Source of the DNA: Chloroflexota bacterium
GTDB lineage: Bacteria > Chloroflexota > Dehalococcoidia > Lucifugimonadales > Lucifugimonadaceae
Direction of reading: 5' to 3'
NCBI GenBank assembly: GCA_022574675.1
Contig: JACZRO010000013.1
Coordinates: 1 to 33,062 of the forward strand
Length of the DNA: 33,062 bases
Part shown: positions 1 to 7,378 of the stretch, one piece after another
Layout of the letters: the number at the start of each line of letters is the position of its first letter
How positions within the stretch are numbered: position 1 is the stretch's first letter
Program-made: the position numbers and the translations under genes
Notes under the pieces: generated by a model
What the model was told of the DNA's origin: nothing
Database searches by the model: none
The model's input: the letters and a program-made list of their open reading frames with translations, nothing else

Positions 1-978
1 AGTTTCCCGCAATCCTTTTTCCAGCCCATATTGCGGCTGAAAATTATAAGCATCAAAAAACTTCTTTGGCGAAGCGACCCACGCGGTCTGGCGAATGTCG
101 ATCACCCGTTGCCGGTCGATAAGAGCGGGAGCCGGACCGAGCCATGCCAGCGCTTCCGCAACGTACGCGATCAAACCAATAACCGTTTCCGGGATAACAA
201 GTTTTCTGGCGCGGATATCGAGAATCTGCATGGCGGTTTCTGCAACATCCTCCCACGAATAGGCATTGCCGTCGGTAACGAAAAATATATTTTCATTCCT
301 GGAAAAATGAACCGCCGACTCCACCATGGCCCGCACCAGGTCATGAACGTAAATGAGGGAAAGTTCTTTGCGGGCATTTCCGATCCTGATATCCCATCCG
401 CTGTGAATCGCTTTAAGGTAGGTGAAAAAGTTTGTCTCTCTCGGACCGTAAACGACGGGAGGACGAATGATGACCATTGGCAGGGACGAAGAAAATTTTA
501 AAGCGATTTCCTCACCGGCAAGTTTCGACTTTCCGTAATGGGTGAGTGGCCGACATGGCGATTTTTCGTCAACCGCGTTTTGGCCCTCCCCCGGTCCAGC
601 CGCCGCCAGACTGCTCAAGTGGACAACGCCTTTGATCTGGTTCCCATTCGCCGCGCAACGTTCGTAGAGCGGACGGCAGGCATGGGTGTTGATTTTAAAA
701 TACTGCTCCTGCGTTTTGGCTCGGGTCAGTCCGGCGCAATGAAATACGTAATCCGCTTGACCCAGAAACGGGAGGTCCAGACCGGGTTGCGTCAGGTCGG
801 CGATATGAAGTGTGACGTGAACCGACTCGTTCAGCCACCTGCGGTCGCTGGTTTTGCGAACCAGCGCGTGGACCCTGCATCCGCGGTCCACCAGATAGTC
901 AACCAAGTGACTGCCAATGAATCCGCTGGCCCCGGTAACGACTGCTGTGGCATTCTCAAGAACTGCAAGCGCGTTCAT
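1..978 (-). CDS. NAD-dependent epimerase/dehydratase (extended SDR), 3' end cut by window edge
   Basis: The minus-strand frame is open from an ATG at 978 to the left edge (326 codons, no stop), so the C-terminus is missing. The N-terminus carries the Rossmann dinucleotide motif TGASGFIG (residues 15-22), followed by VFHCAG, a serine-containing HLSSLAA strand and the catalytic YGKSK (YxxxK) motif. RPPVVYGPRE is typical of the substrate-binding part of nucleotide-sugar epimerases and related dehydratases. These are cytosolic enzymes acting on NDP-sugars or similar keto/hydroxy substrates; the exact substrate cannot be read here. The start lies 23 bp inside the upstream acyltransferase gene, which suggests translational coupling. 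Codon usage is clearly more A/T-rich than in genes to the right. Confident of the family, not of the substrate. Confidence 0.9.
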   Translation of the reverse strand, partial: MNALAVLENATAVVTGASGFIGSHLVDYLVDRGCRVHALVRKTSDRRWLNESVHVTLHIADLTQPGLDLPFLGQADYVFHCAGLTRAKTQEQYFKINTHACRPLYERCAANGNQIKGVVHLSSLAAAGPGEGQNAVDEKSPCRPLTHYGKSKLAGEEIALKFSSSLPMVIIRPPVVYGPRETNFFTYLKAIHSGWDIRIGNARKELSLIYVHDLVRAMVESAVHFSRNENIFFVTDGNAYSWEDVAETAMQILDIRARKLVIPETVIGLIAYVAEALAWLGPAPALIDRQRVIDIRQTAWVASPKKFFDAYNFQPQYGLEKGLRET

Positions 979-2077
979 AGATGCGGTGCCGTTTGTAAAT
1001 ATATCCGCCGATGCGGAGAAGGGGATCCAGAATATTTCGGTTATCTTCAAGTACCCAGGACATATCGAACCAGGGGATTTTTTTTTCCAGGAATTTCCTG
1101 TAGATCTCGTAATATAAATACGCGTCAATGCCCATGCGCCTGAATTTATTTTTAACTCCCAATGCGACCACGCGGTACACATTTATCTTTTTCCTGTTCA
1201 ACAAAAACGTAGCCCAGCCAAACGGGAAAAGTCTGCCGTCCATTTTCTTAAGCACCTGATTGACATCGGGAAGCGTGAGCGAAAATCCAGCCGGATCGCC
1301 CTTGACCTCCGCAATAAAACAAAACTCTGGCTGAACAAACGACTTCATTTCATGGGCAGAGAAAACGAACTCCTCGTGGCTCATCGGCACAAATCCCCAG
1401 TTGGCGGTCCATGCAGAATTATACACGTCCCACATGATATCGATTTCTTCGTCGAACCTGTCCAAACGCAACGGTCGAACGGAGAAGCGGTTTCTTATCC
1501 GGAGACGGGCTATGGCCGACTCCAAATAGTCCGGCATTCGTGTGACATCCAGTTTAAGAGAAACGATTTCCTTTGCCTTTTTCAAACCCCATTGTTCCAG
1601 AAGGTCGGCATAATAGGGAGGATTGTACGGCATCCCTATCACCGGCGGCGTGTCGAATCCCTGCACCAGTAAGCCGCATTCGTGGTTGGTGGACAGGTTT
1701 ACGGGTCCGACAAGCTTGTCGAGTCCGTTGCCGCGGCACCAGGCATAGGCCGTGTCCAGCAAAAGAGCGGACACTTCGCGGTCGTTGACCGATTCGAACA
1801 GGCCGAAAAAGCCGATGTTTTCCGAGTGAAACGTATTGTGATCGCGGTCGAGGATGAGCGCGATGCGTCCCACCGGCTCCCGGTTTTCGGAGCGGACCAG
1901 AAACAGGTCGACTTCGGCGTGTTTGAAGAAGGGATTGACTTTGGGGTCCAGGAATCTCTTGCGTTCGCCGATCAGCGGCGGAACCCAGCAGGGATGGTCC
2001 CGGTAAATTTTCCAGGGCAGGCGGATGAACTGAATTTTTTCGTCCGGCGTTGCAACCTTCTTAACTTCAAGCGGCAT
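956..2077 (-). CDS. GNAT-fold acyltransferase-like protein
   Basis: A 373-residue soluble protein. Its C-terminal third reads like a GNAT acetyl-CoA-binding core: a VVALGV strand, then NKFRRMGIDAYLYYEI resembling motif A (R/Q-x-x-G-x-G/A helix), then EDNRNILDPLLRIGGY, the usual 'N..a..ly.k.GF' end. The N-terminal half (GPVNLSTNHECGLLVQGFD) matches a broadly distributed uncharacterised family usually annotated as N-acetyltransferase; its substrate is unknown to me. Its ATG overlaps the RNase D stop by one base (TAATG) and its 3' end overlaps the epimerase start by 23 bp, so the three genes probably form one transcript. Base composition shifts to more A/T-rich here compared with RNase D, suggesting acquisition of the 1-2077 segment. 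Confidence 0.75.
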   Translation of the reverse strand: MPLEVKKVATPDEKIQFIRLPWKIYRDHPCWVPPLIGERKRFLDPKVNPFFKHAEVDLFLVRSENREPVGRIALILDRDHNTFHSENIGFFGLFESVNDREVSALLLDTAYAWCRGNGLDKLVGPVNLSTNHECGLLVQGFDTPPVIGMPYNPPYYADLLEQWGLKKAKEIVSLKLDVTRMPDYLESAIARLRIRNRFSVRPLRLDRFDEEIDIMWDVYNSAWTANWGFVPMSHEEFVFSAHEMKSFVQPEFCFIAEVKGDPAGFSLTLPDVNQVLKKMDGRLFPFGWATFLLNRKKINVYRVVALGVKNKFRRMGIDAYLYYEIYRKFLEKKIPWFDMSWVLEDNRNILDPLLRIGGYIYKRHRIYERACSS

Positions 2078-3162
2078 TACTGCGGGAGAATTCCCAACTG
2101 TTCCAAGTGGTTCCTGAAGGAGTTAACGATCCGGTCCAGCTCATCACGCGTGGCGACCAGCTTCGGGGCGACGTCGTGGTCTTCACAGCGCAGCTTCAAG
2201 AGAGTCTGCAGAAGCGCCACGAGCGTCTCATGACCCCGGATAAGGGGCCGGCGCGGCGGGAGCTCGGGCCACTCGCTCTTCGGGGTGTCCAGCGCGCGCC
2301 TGACCGCCTCCAGCAATGCGCGCCCATCGCGGCCCTTCGCCGCGTTACCGCGGAGGCCTCGCACTCGGCTTAGCTCCGCCTCCGTCTGCGGGGCGTGGGT
2401 CGCGATCTCCACCAGCGCGTCGTCCCGTACCACCCAGTTACGGGGCAGGTTGCGTTGTTGCGCCGCCTCTTCCCGCCAGGCGACGACCTCACGCAGGATG
2501 GCGAGGGCCTTCCGGCTTGGCCGGCGGATCCGGACGCGCCGGTACGCGTCGCGCGGGTCGGTGCGGTACGAATCGAGATCGGTGAGCGCCTCCATCTCCT
2601 CTGAAACCCAGGAGGACCGGCCGCTCTCCTCGAGCCGATCCTCGAGGTCCTCGTAAATGGTGCAGAGGTGCGTCACGTCAGCCAGGGCGTAAGCGATCTG
2701 CCGGTCCGACAGTGGCCGCAGCGACCAGTCGGTTAGCTGCGACGACTTGTCCAGCGTCACCCCGGCTATCTGCGACGCCAGTGTGGCGTACCCGACCTGC
2801 TCGCCGTATCCCGCCACCATCGCCGCTACCTGCGTATCGAAAATCGGAAGCGGCACGCGGCCGGAGACGCTGAAGAACACCTCCATGTCCTGCGACGCGG
2901 AGTGGAACACCTTCAACACCCGTTGATCGTCCATCAGGTCGAAGAGAGGTCCGAGGTCGATTTCGGCAGCAAGAGGGTCTATCGCAGCGGCCTCGTCCTT
3001 GTACGCGATCTGTACGAGGCACAGCTTCGGCCAGTACGTCTTTTCCCGCAGGAACTCGGTGTCCACTGCGACGTAGGGAGCGCCCTCAAGCCGTTTGCAG
3101 AACGCGGCGAGGTCGCCCGTTTCGGTTATTAGCACGCTCCCGAGTATGCCGCGAACCGCCAC
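2077..3162 (-). CDS. rnd: Ribonuclease D
   Basis: A 3'-5' exoribonuclease acting in tRNA 3'-end maturation and RNA turnover. The DEDDy catalytic motifs are all present: Exo I VDTEFLRE (D34, E36), Exo II FHSASQDMEVF (D92) and Exo III YALAD (Y158, D162). An HRDC-type region follows (about residues 205-290, including QQRNLPRNWVVRDDAL), with a second helical region at the C-terminus (LLKLRCEDHDVAPKL). Length is normal for the family. The 3162 start is a GTG; a second in-frame GTG at 3135 (VLITETG) would give a more family-like N-terminus, and neither has a convincing ribosome site. The sequence style recalls alphaproteobacterial RNase D, so transfer is possible. It lies only 45 bp downstream of the phage portal gene, in the same direction. 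Confidence 0.92.
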   Translation of the reverse strand: MAVRGILGSVLITETGDLAAFCKRLEGAPYVAVDTEFLREKTYWPKLCLVQIAYKDEAAAIDPLAAEIDLGPLFDLMDDQRVLKVFHSASQDMEVFFSVSGRVPLPIFDTQVAAMVAGYGEQVGYATLASQIAGVTLDKSSQLTDWSLRPLSDRQIAYALADVTHLCTIYEDLEDRLEESGRSSWVSEEMEALTDLDSYRTDPRDAYRRVRIRRPSRKALAILREVVAWREEAAQQRNLPRNWVVRDDALVEIATHAPQTEAELSRVRGLRGNAAKGRDGRALLEAVRRALDTPKSEWPELPPRRPLIRGHETLVALLQTLLKLRCEDHDVAPKLVATRDELDRIVNSFRNHLEQLGILPQ

Positions 3163-3207
3163 GGCGGCACAAGCGAGGGGGCGCGGGGGTGTCTGCGGCC
3201 TGGCTGT

Positions 3208-4527
3208 CTACGCCGGAGCGACGCGGTCCCGTTTCCGCTCCACCGGCCGGTCGCCCCAGTCCACCGGGCCGAGGCCGCGGCCGGCTCGCACCTCGTTCAC
3301 CGTCAGCACGCCTGCGTTGACCAGCTTCACCAGCCGGTCCACACGTTCGTTCTCCGACTCCTGAAGCGCCTCGATAACACCCAGGTCGAAGCGCGCCCTG
3401 AGTTCGGGGCCGCCGGGCGTCGTGAACAGAGGCGCCAGCGTGCGGTTGACGGCGTCCTCCAGTAGTCGCAACTCTGGAACGATGGTGTTGCGCCACAGGA
3501 ACCGCTCCTCGGCGTTGATGTTGGCGAGCGTGGCCTCCTGCAGGTCACCCAGGAACGCCTTCGGCACGCCGAACGCCCGGGACACCTCTTCCACCGACCA
3601 CTTGAGCGCCTCAATGAACTCCATTTCGCGGTGTGTTATTCCGAGCCTTTTGGCGTCCATTCCCCGGCTGAGCACGATCGGCCGGTGCGCTCGGCCCGGG
3701 CCGGAGAACCTCGCCTCCCAGCGCTCATAGAACTCGGCGACCTGCTCGTCCGTCGGCGTCTCGTCCGTCGTGATCGCAAGGTCGGACGGCGTCGCCGAGT
3801 TCGCGAAGAACGACCGGTTGAACAGCAGCGCGGAAGACGCCATCTCGACTGCGGCGCGTGATGGGGCGACCGCCGAGGCGCCCGAAAACTCATCCACCGG
3901 GTTGAAGTGCCGGAACCACACGATCTCCTCCGGCAGGTACGCCACCCGCTTTCCGGCGTGTTCGTACACAAAGCCGCGAACATACGCCGTCTCGTCCGGG
4001 AGAACGCGAACGCGGTCGGGTCTTAGCGGCCACAGCTCGATAACAGTTCCGGCCTCGTCCCGTTCCAGCCCCCAGAACGCGGCGCCCCAGAGCGACAGGT
4101 AGGTCTCGGTCGCGCGCCACAACTCCGCGGGCGTCCAGAACGGGTTCGGGCGATCCAGGAGCGCCTGCAACGGATGACCGGGCTCGACCGGCATCTCAAC
4201 CCCACCCGGCCCGACCTCGTGGACTTTGAACGGCGGACGTCCGACCGCGTCTGCCCGGACCCGCACCGCTGCGTGGACGGCCGTCGAGGTCGCGTAGAAG
4301 TCGCCATACCGGGCCGCCGCCGCCGACCCGCCAACGCCGAACCACCCTTCTCCGGAAGGGTCGCCCATGCGGTCCACAAGCACGCGCGCGGCGCGATTCG
4401 CCCGCTCTACCGTCCCTCTGGGCCTCTTTCCCGGCCTCATTCCCGCGCCGGGCGAAAATACCCGTCCCGCCCAGCGGGCGCCCGTACCGATCAACCGAAC
4501 CAGCGTCGTAGCCGCTCCCACGTGCAT
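3208..4527 (-). CDS. HK97-family phage portal protein
   Basis: A 439-residue portal protein, the dodecameric ring through which DNA is packed into the capsid. Recognisable family features are a middle region with WPLRPDRVRVLPDE and EEIVWFRHFNPVDEFSGASA (the 'i.H.r....dg..G.Sp' segment), then FFANSATPSDLAI, the MEFIEALKWSVEEVSRAFGVPKAFLGD segment and NAEERFLWRNTIVPELRLLEDAVN, all in the order expected for HK97-type portals. The length is near normal and the frame is intact. The ATG at 4527 is preceded by a GA/G-rich stretch (GAGGGGGC). It is downstream of the large terminase as in tailed phages, but the expected prohead protease and major capsid genes do not follow; RNase D does. I read it as part of a truncated prophage module. 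Confidence 0.93.
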   Translation of the reverse strand: MHVGAATTLVRLIGTGARWAGRVFSPGAGMRPGKRPRGTVERANRAARVLVDRMGDPSGEGWFGVGGSAAAARYGDFYATSTAVHAAVRVRADAVGRPPFKVHEVGPGGVEMPVEPGHPLQALLDRPNPFWTPAELWRATETYLSLWGAAFWGLERDEAGTVIELWPLRPDRVRVLPDETAYVRGFVYEHAGKRVAYLPEEIVWFRHFNPVDEFSGASAVAPSRAAVEMASSALLFNRSFFANSATPSDLAITTDETPTDEQVAEFYERWEARFSGPGRAHRPIVLSRGMDAKRLGITHREMEFIEALKWSVEEVSRAFGVPKAFLGDLQEATLANINAEERFLWRNTIVPELRLLEDAVNRTLAPLFTTPGGPELRARFDLGVIEALQESENERVDRLVKLVNAGVLTVNEVRAGRGLGPVDWGDRPVERKRDRVAPA

Positions 4528-4581
4528 GCCCCCTCACTCCACATCAGCCCGCCCCGTTTTTTCCATGAGGAAAGGCGGTGG

Positions 4582-4812
4582 TCAGAGTCTGAATCCCTCA
4601 TTTGCCCACTCGATCAGCCACTCACGCCCGTCCGGAAGCCACCAGCTCGCCCGGCCCGAAGGCGATACGCGCCGCACCGACTCCTGCAACGGCGGCAGCG
4701 GCACGGCGTGATCCAGCACCGCGTGCAGGACCGCGATATGCGCGCACCGTTGCGGGACGGCGAAGTCCGTCACCGAATCGCATAGACCGCAGACCAGCCG
4801 CCTGTTCGCCAT
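4582..4812 (-). CDS. Small unknown protein in phage packaging module
   Basis: A 76-residue protein between terminase (17-bp gap) and portal (54-bp gap), same strand. The ATG at 4812 has a good upstream ribosome site (GGGGGAG, 6-nt spacer), supporting translation. The N-terminus has a CGLC pair and a later Cys followed by a histidine-rich stretch (CAHIAVLHAVLDHAV), possibly metal-binding, and the C-terminus is Trp-rich (ASWWLPDGREWLIEWANEGF). I do not recognise a family. Small genes in this position of phage packaging modules are often head-tail or packaging accessory factors, but no role is claimed. Confidence 0.6.
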   Translation of the reverse strand: MANRRLVCGLCDSVTDFAVPQRCAHIAVLHAVLDHAVPLPPLQESVRRVSPSGRASWWLPDGREWLIEWANEGFRL

Positions 4813-4829
4813 CCCTCGCTCCCCCGCTT

Positions 4830-6413
4830 TTACGCCCAGGCCTTGAAGCCGGGTCGCCGGGCCGCAGCGAACGCCAGCATCAAGGCGTCGGCCCGGTCCG
4901 GACTCGTGATACCGCGCGCCCGCAGCTCGTCCTTGCTCTCCAGCCGCACCTGACCGCTGCTCGAAAACGAGTAACGGAGGGCCGACAGCTCGGCGATCAG
5001 GTCCGGGTCGTCCGGTATGCGGATACGGCCTTCCTGGAATCGCTGCCGGAGGCCGTCAAACAGTTCAGCGCGCAGGTTCAAGAACTGCTCGGGGTTACGG
5101 GCGCGCTCCGAGACGTTAATCCCGGCAACGCCCGCAACCCCGAGCTCTCGCAGGCGGTCTACGACCCCCGCGCCGATGCCGATCGCGTCCACCCTCACCG
5201 CCACCGGGCGGTGACGTCTCACCGCCTCCACCACGCGACCGACGGTCGCCATCGTGTCCTGCCTGCCGAAAACTTCAAGCGACAGGACACGTTCGCCCTG
5301 GCGAACACATATAACGCTCCGGTCGTTCCCGAACCGCGCCACGTCTACCCCGATTTCTATTGGGATTTCGACCGGCTTTCCGCCATCTTGAGCGTCATCG
5401 CTAAACCCGTCCTTCGAGAGCCTCAGGACTCGGGGATAACCAGAATTTTCGTGCGCAACCTGTGGACCTACACGCGCGTCATGCGGTTCCCGCGCGTCCT
5501 GAGGCTCTCGAAGGCCCGCATCTCGAGGCTCCCGCGCGTCCTGAGGCTCTCGAAGGATCGCCGCCTCGATCAGCCGCAGGGCGATGAGCGAGTCCACCCC
5601 ATCGGACGGGAACTCCCCGAGCACGCGCACCTGGTACATGGGACTGCCCTCGCCCCAGTTGAGCGCCGCGTCCGACACCCACTGCGGGCTGACCAGCCCC
5701 GGGATCTCGATCTCGCCCGACGCCACGTTCGGTGTGTCGAACGCCGATATGTGAATGGTGTGCCACAGGTCGCGCCGACGATGAAACGCCTCGTAAAAAG
5801 TCCCGCCGAGCGCGGTCGGGTTGCCGAGAAGCAGGAGATGGGCGCCGGCGGAGGTCATCGACCCCTCGATCGCCTCAAAGATGTCCTCGCGCATCCCGGA
5901 CGCCTCGTCGACGACGAACAGGATGTTGCCCTCATGGAAGCCCTGGAACCGCTCGGGCTCGTTTGTCGAGATGCCGTGGGCGTAGTGCTTGTCCCCTAGC
6001 TCCAGGGTGGTGCGCATCAGCTTTCCATCGATCAGCTCCTCGTTGCCGCGGTAGGCGCGCCGGATCTCCCGCCACAGGACCTCGCGGACCTGGCGCTCCG
6101 TCGGAGCGGTGGTGATCACCATCGACTCCGTGAACGCCATCAGCCACCACAGGACGATGTGCGCCGCGGCGTAGCTCTTGCCGGACCCATTGCAAGACCG
6201 GACGGCGACGCGCACATGGTCCCTCACAGCCTCAAGAATCCGTACCTGGCCGTCCCACAAATGCGCCCCGAGACGGTCTCGCACGAACCCGGCCGGATCA
6301 GCGGCCCAGATTTTCCTCCGCGACTCGGCCGTCCCTGTGTCCGGGTCGGCGACGGCATTGAGGTTGGGGTCGGCGCTGTTGCCGGGACGCCCGGGCGCCA
6401 GCTCAAGCGCCAA
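4830..6413 (-). CDS. Phage terminase large subunit, with in-frame repeat insertion
   Basis: The ATPase-nuclease motor that cuts and pumps phage DNA through the portal. With the chosen TTG start (527 aa), Walker A is SCNGSGKS (about 73-80), Walker B ILFVVDE (164-170), the coupling motif LLLLGNPTA follows (about 194-201), and the RNase H-like nuclease begins with IGVDVARFG (D357). The reading frame is open up to an ATG at 6653, but that would overlap the whole zinc-ribbon gene; TTG at 6413 overlaps its stop instead. It has no clear ribosome site, so the start is uncertain. Residues ~287-345, in the linker between ATPase and nuclease, are a low-complexity stretch (LREPQDAREP and PRVLRLSKD units) encoded by a repeat cluster. 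The frame is preserved, so the protein may still be made. Confidence 0.9.
   Translation of the reverse strand: MALELAPGRPGNSADPNLNAVADPDTGTAESRRKIWAADPAGFVRDRLGAHLWDGQVRILEAVRDHVRVAVRSCNGSGKSYAAAHIVLWWLMAFTESMVITTAPTERQVREVLWREIRRAYRGNEELIDGKLMRTTLELGDKHYAHGISTNEPERFQGFHEGNILFVVDEASGMREDIFEAIEGSMTSAGAHLLLLGNPTALGGTFYEAFHRRRDLWHTIHISAFDTPNVASGEIEIPGLVSPQWVSDAALNWGEGSPMYQVRVLGEFPSDGVDSLIALRLIEAAILREPQDAREPRDAGLREPQDAREPHDARVGPQVAHENSGYPRVLRLSKDGFSDDAQDGGKPVEIPIEIGVDVARFGNDRSVICVRQGERVLSLEVFGRQDTMATVGRVVEAVRRHRPVAVRVDAIGIGAGVVDRLRELGVAGVAGINVSERARNPEQFLNLRAELFDGLRQRFQEGRIRIPDDPDLIAELSALRYSFSSSGQVRLESKDELRARGITSPDRADALMLAFAAARRPGFKAWA
5409..5556. repeat. Inverted and direct repeat cluster inside the terminase gene
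   Basis: A ~19-nt core (CCTTCGAGAGCCTCAGGAC) is present once in forward orientation (5411-5429) and twice in the opposite orientation (5496-5514 and 5538-5556, 42 bp apart). The short unit CGCGCGTC also recurs at 5473, 5491 and 5533. The forward and reverse copies could form a long hairpin. In the terminase reading frame the copies are translated as LREPQDAREP or PRVLRLSKD, depending on orientation. The cluster sits exactly in the linker between two conserved domains. Similar 'VLRLSKD' segments are, from general knowledge, a sign of small dispersed genomic repeats that invade genes in some bacteria. Confidence 0.85.
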
Positions 6414-6576
6414 CTGGGCTGAAGATGTGGCCGCAGCCACGGCAGCGATAGCAGGTATTCGCCTCGACCCGGGCCTTCTCCAACCGCACCGTGTCGTCCG
6501 AGCCGCACCGCAGGCATGTCGCGTGAGATACAACGGGAGCGCCCGCTTCCGGCGCACCTGAATCCGCCTCACCCAT
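6403..6576 (-). CDS. Small zinc-ribbon protein
   Basis: A 57-residue protein with two CxxC pairs (CLRC and CRGC, with a further Cys in NTCYRC) spaced as in a zinc ribbon, ending GHIFSPVGA. The ATG at 6576 is chosen because an ideal purine-rich ribosome site (GAGGAGGAG) lies 6 nt upstream; the frame extends to 6642 but that part lacks such support. It is the first gene of the phage packaging transcript, immediately before the terminase, in the place where a small terminase subunit or HNH/zinc accessory often lies. No small-terminase similarity is visible; a nucleic-acid-binding accessory role is an inference only. Confidence 0.7.
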   Translation of the reverse strand: MGEADSGAPEAGAPVVSHATCLRCGSDDTVRLEKARVEANTCYRCRGCGHIFSPVGA

Positions 6577-6657
6577 CCGCGTCTCCTCCTCGATCTGCAG
6601 AGTGATCGACCGGCCCGAGCGCCCGTATAGGCGGCCCAGCACACCGGTGTCACTTAC

Positions 6658-6673
6658 TAGAACATTTGTTCTA
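6658..6673. promoter_or_regulatory. Putative LexA (SOS) operator
   Basis: A perfect 16-nt palindrome TAGAACATTTGTTCTA containing GAAC-N4-GTTC, the core of the LexA/DinR box known from Firmicutes and related groups. It begins directly downstream of a -10 element on the minus strand, where a repressor would block the phage packaging operon. Confidence 0.6.
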
Positions 6674-6703
6674 ATTATTGAGGGCGCAGGCCACCCGCGT
6701 CAA
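6674..6703 (-). promoter_or_regulatory. Sigma70-type promoter of the phage packaging operon
   Basis: On the minus strand TTGACG (6703-6698) is followed after 18 nt by AATAAT (6679-6674), one mismatch each from the -35 and -10 consensus. Transcription would start within or just after the adjoining palindrome at 6658-6673 and leave a leader of roughly 80-100 nt before the zinc-ribbon ATG at 6576. Confidence 0.55.
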
Positions 6704-6769
6704 CCCCGAACGGTCACGAATTCCTGGGACTTAGAGCACGCATCGGCCTTCCGCGACGCAGTGCGCGCC

Positions 6770-7210
6770 CTAGATCGGGAAAGCCGACTCCAGCGCCTCA
6801 CGCAACTCTTTGCAAGCCTGCTCTTCTAACTCGCAGATCGCCGTCAGCCGGTTGCCCTGCCAGAAGTTGCAGCAATCGTCAGCCAGGATCCGCCCGTGGA
6901 GCCAGGTCGGATCGACCAGTACCCCGGCACCGAACTCGCCGGCCGGAAGGCGGTACAGTTCCACGCGCGCCCCGTTGAAGACGCCCGCCCACGCGTCGAG
7001 GACCTTTGCCGGGCCGGGCTCGAGCTGCTCCACCTTCTCGAAACCGACACTTACGGCGTTGTCGATGGTCCACAATGCGCCGTCGTCGATCTCATCTATC
7101 GCGTCTTCCGAGCAGGCTACCGCCAGCAGCGCGACAAGGGACAGGATGGCCATCGCCATCAGTTTCCGCCGCCCGCCGGGCAGAGTCGCAGCTCCGATGT
7201 CGTTCCCCAC
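6770..7210 (-). CDS. Small secreted lipoprotein, function unknown
   Basis: A 146-residue protein with a lipoprotein signal: a basic start (PGGRRK), hydrophobic stretch MAMAILSLVALLAV and a lipobox-like LLAVAC, so the mature protein would be lipid-anchored at Cys33 outside the membrane. A second possible start is Met18 (MAMAIL), which would give a shorter signal peptide. The mature part is acidic (SEDAIDEIDDGA), with DDCCNFWQG and a C-terminal CELEEQACKEL containing possible disulfide cysteines. I do not recognise a family. It is divergent from the cyclase-family gene and shares the 168-bp region 7211-7378 with it. Confidence 0.65.
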   Translation of the reverse strand: MGNDIGAATLPGGRRKLMAMAILSLVALLAVACSEDAIDEIDDGALWTIDNAVSVGFEKVEQLEPGPAKVLDAWAGVFNGARVELYRLPAGEFGAGVLVDPTWLHGRILADDCCNFWQGNRLTAICELEEQACKELREALESAFPI

Positions 7211-7378
7211 GGCCGGTTACTTTACCGGCAGTGCGGTACGGCGTCGCTCTTAGCAGGCGCTGCAATGGTGTCCTCGAAACGGGGCGGGCCCGCGTGTACG
7301 ATGCGCCACGCAAAGACGCCGGGACGACACGCCCCCCCATACCCTCAAAGCAGAACTCAAAGCACAGGAGCCCGCAGA

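Noticed and set aside
4602-5999. Plus-strand ORF of 465 codons
   Set aside because: Antisense shadow of the terminase and neighbouring phage genes; Arg/Pro/His-rich composition and no family features.
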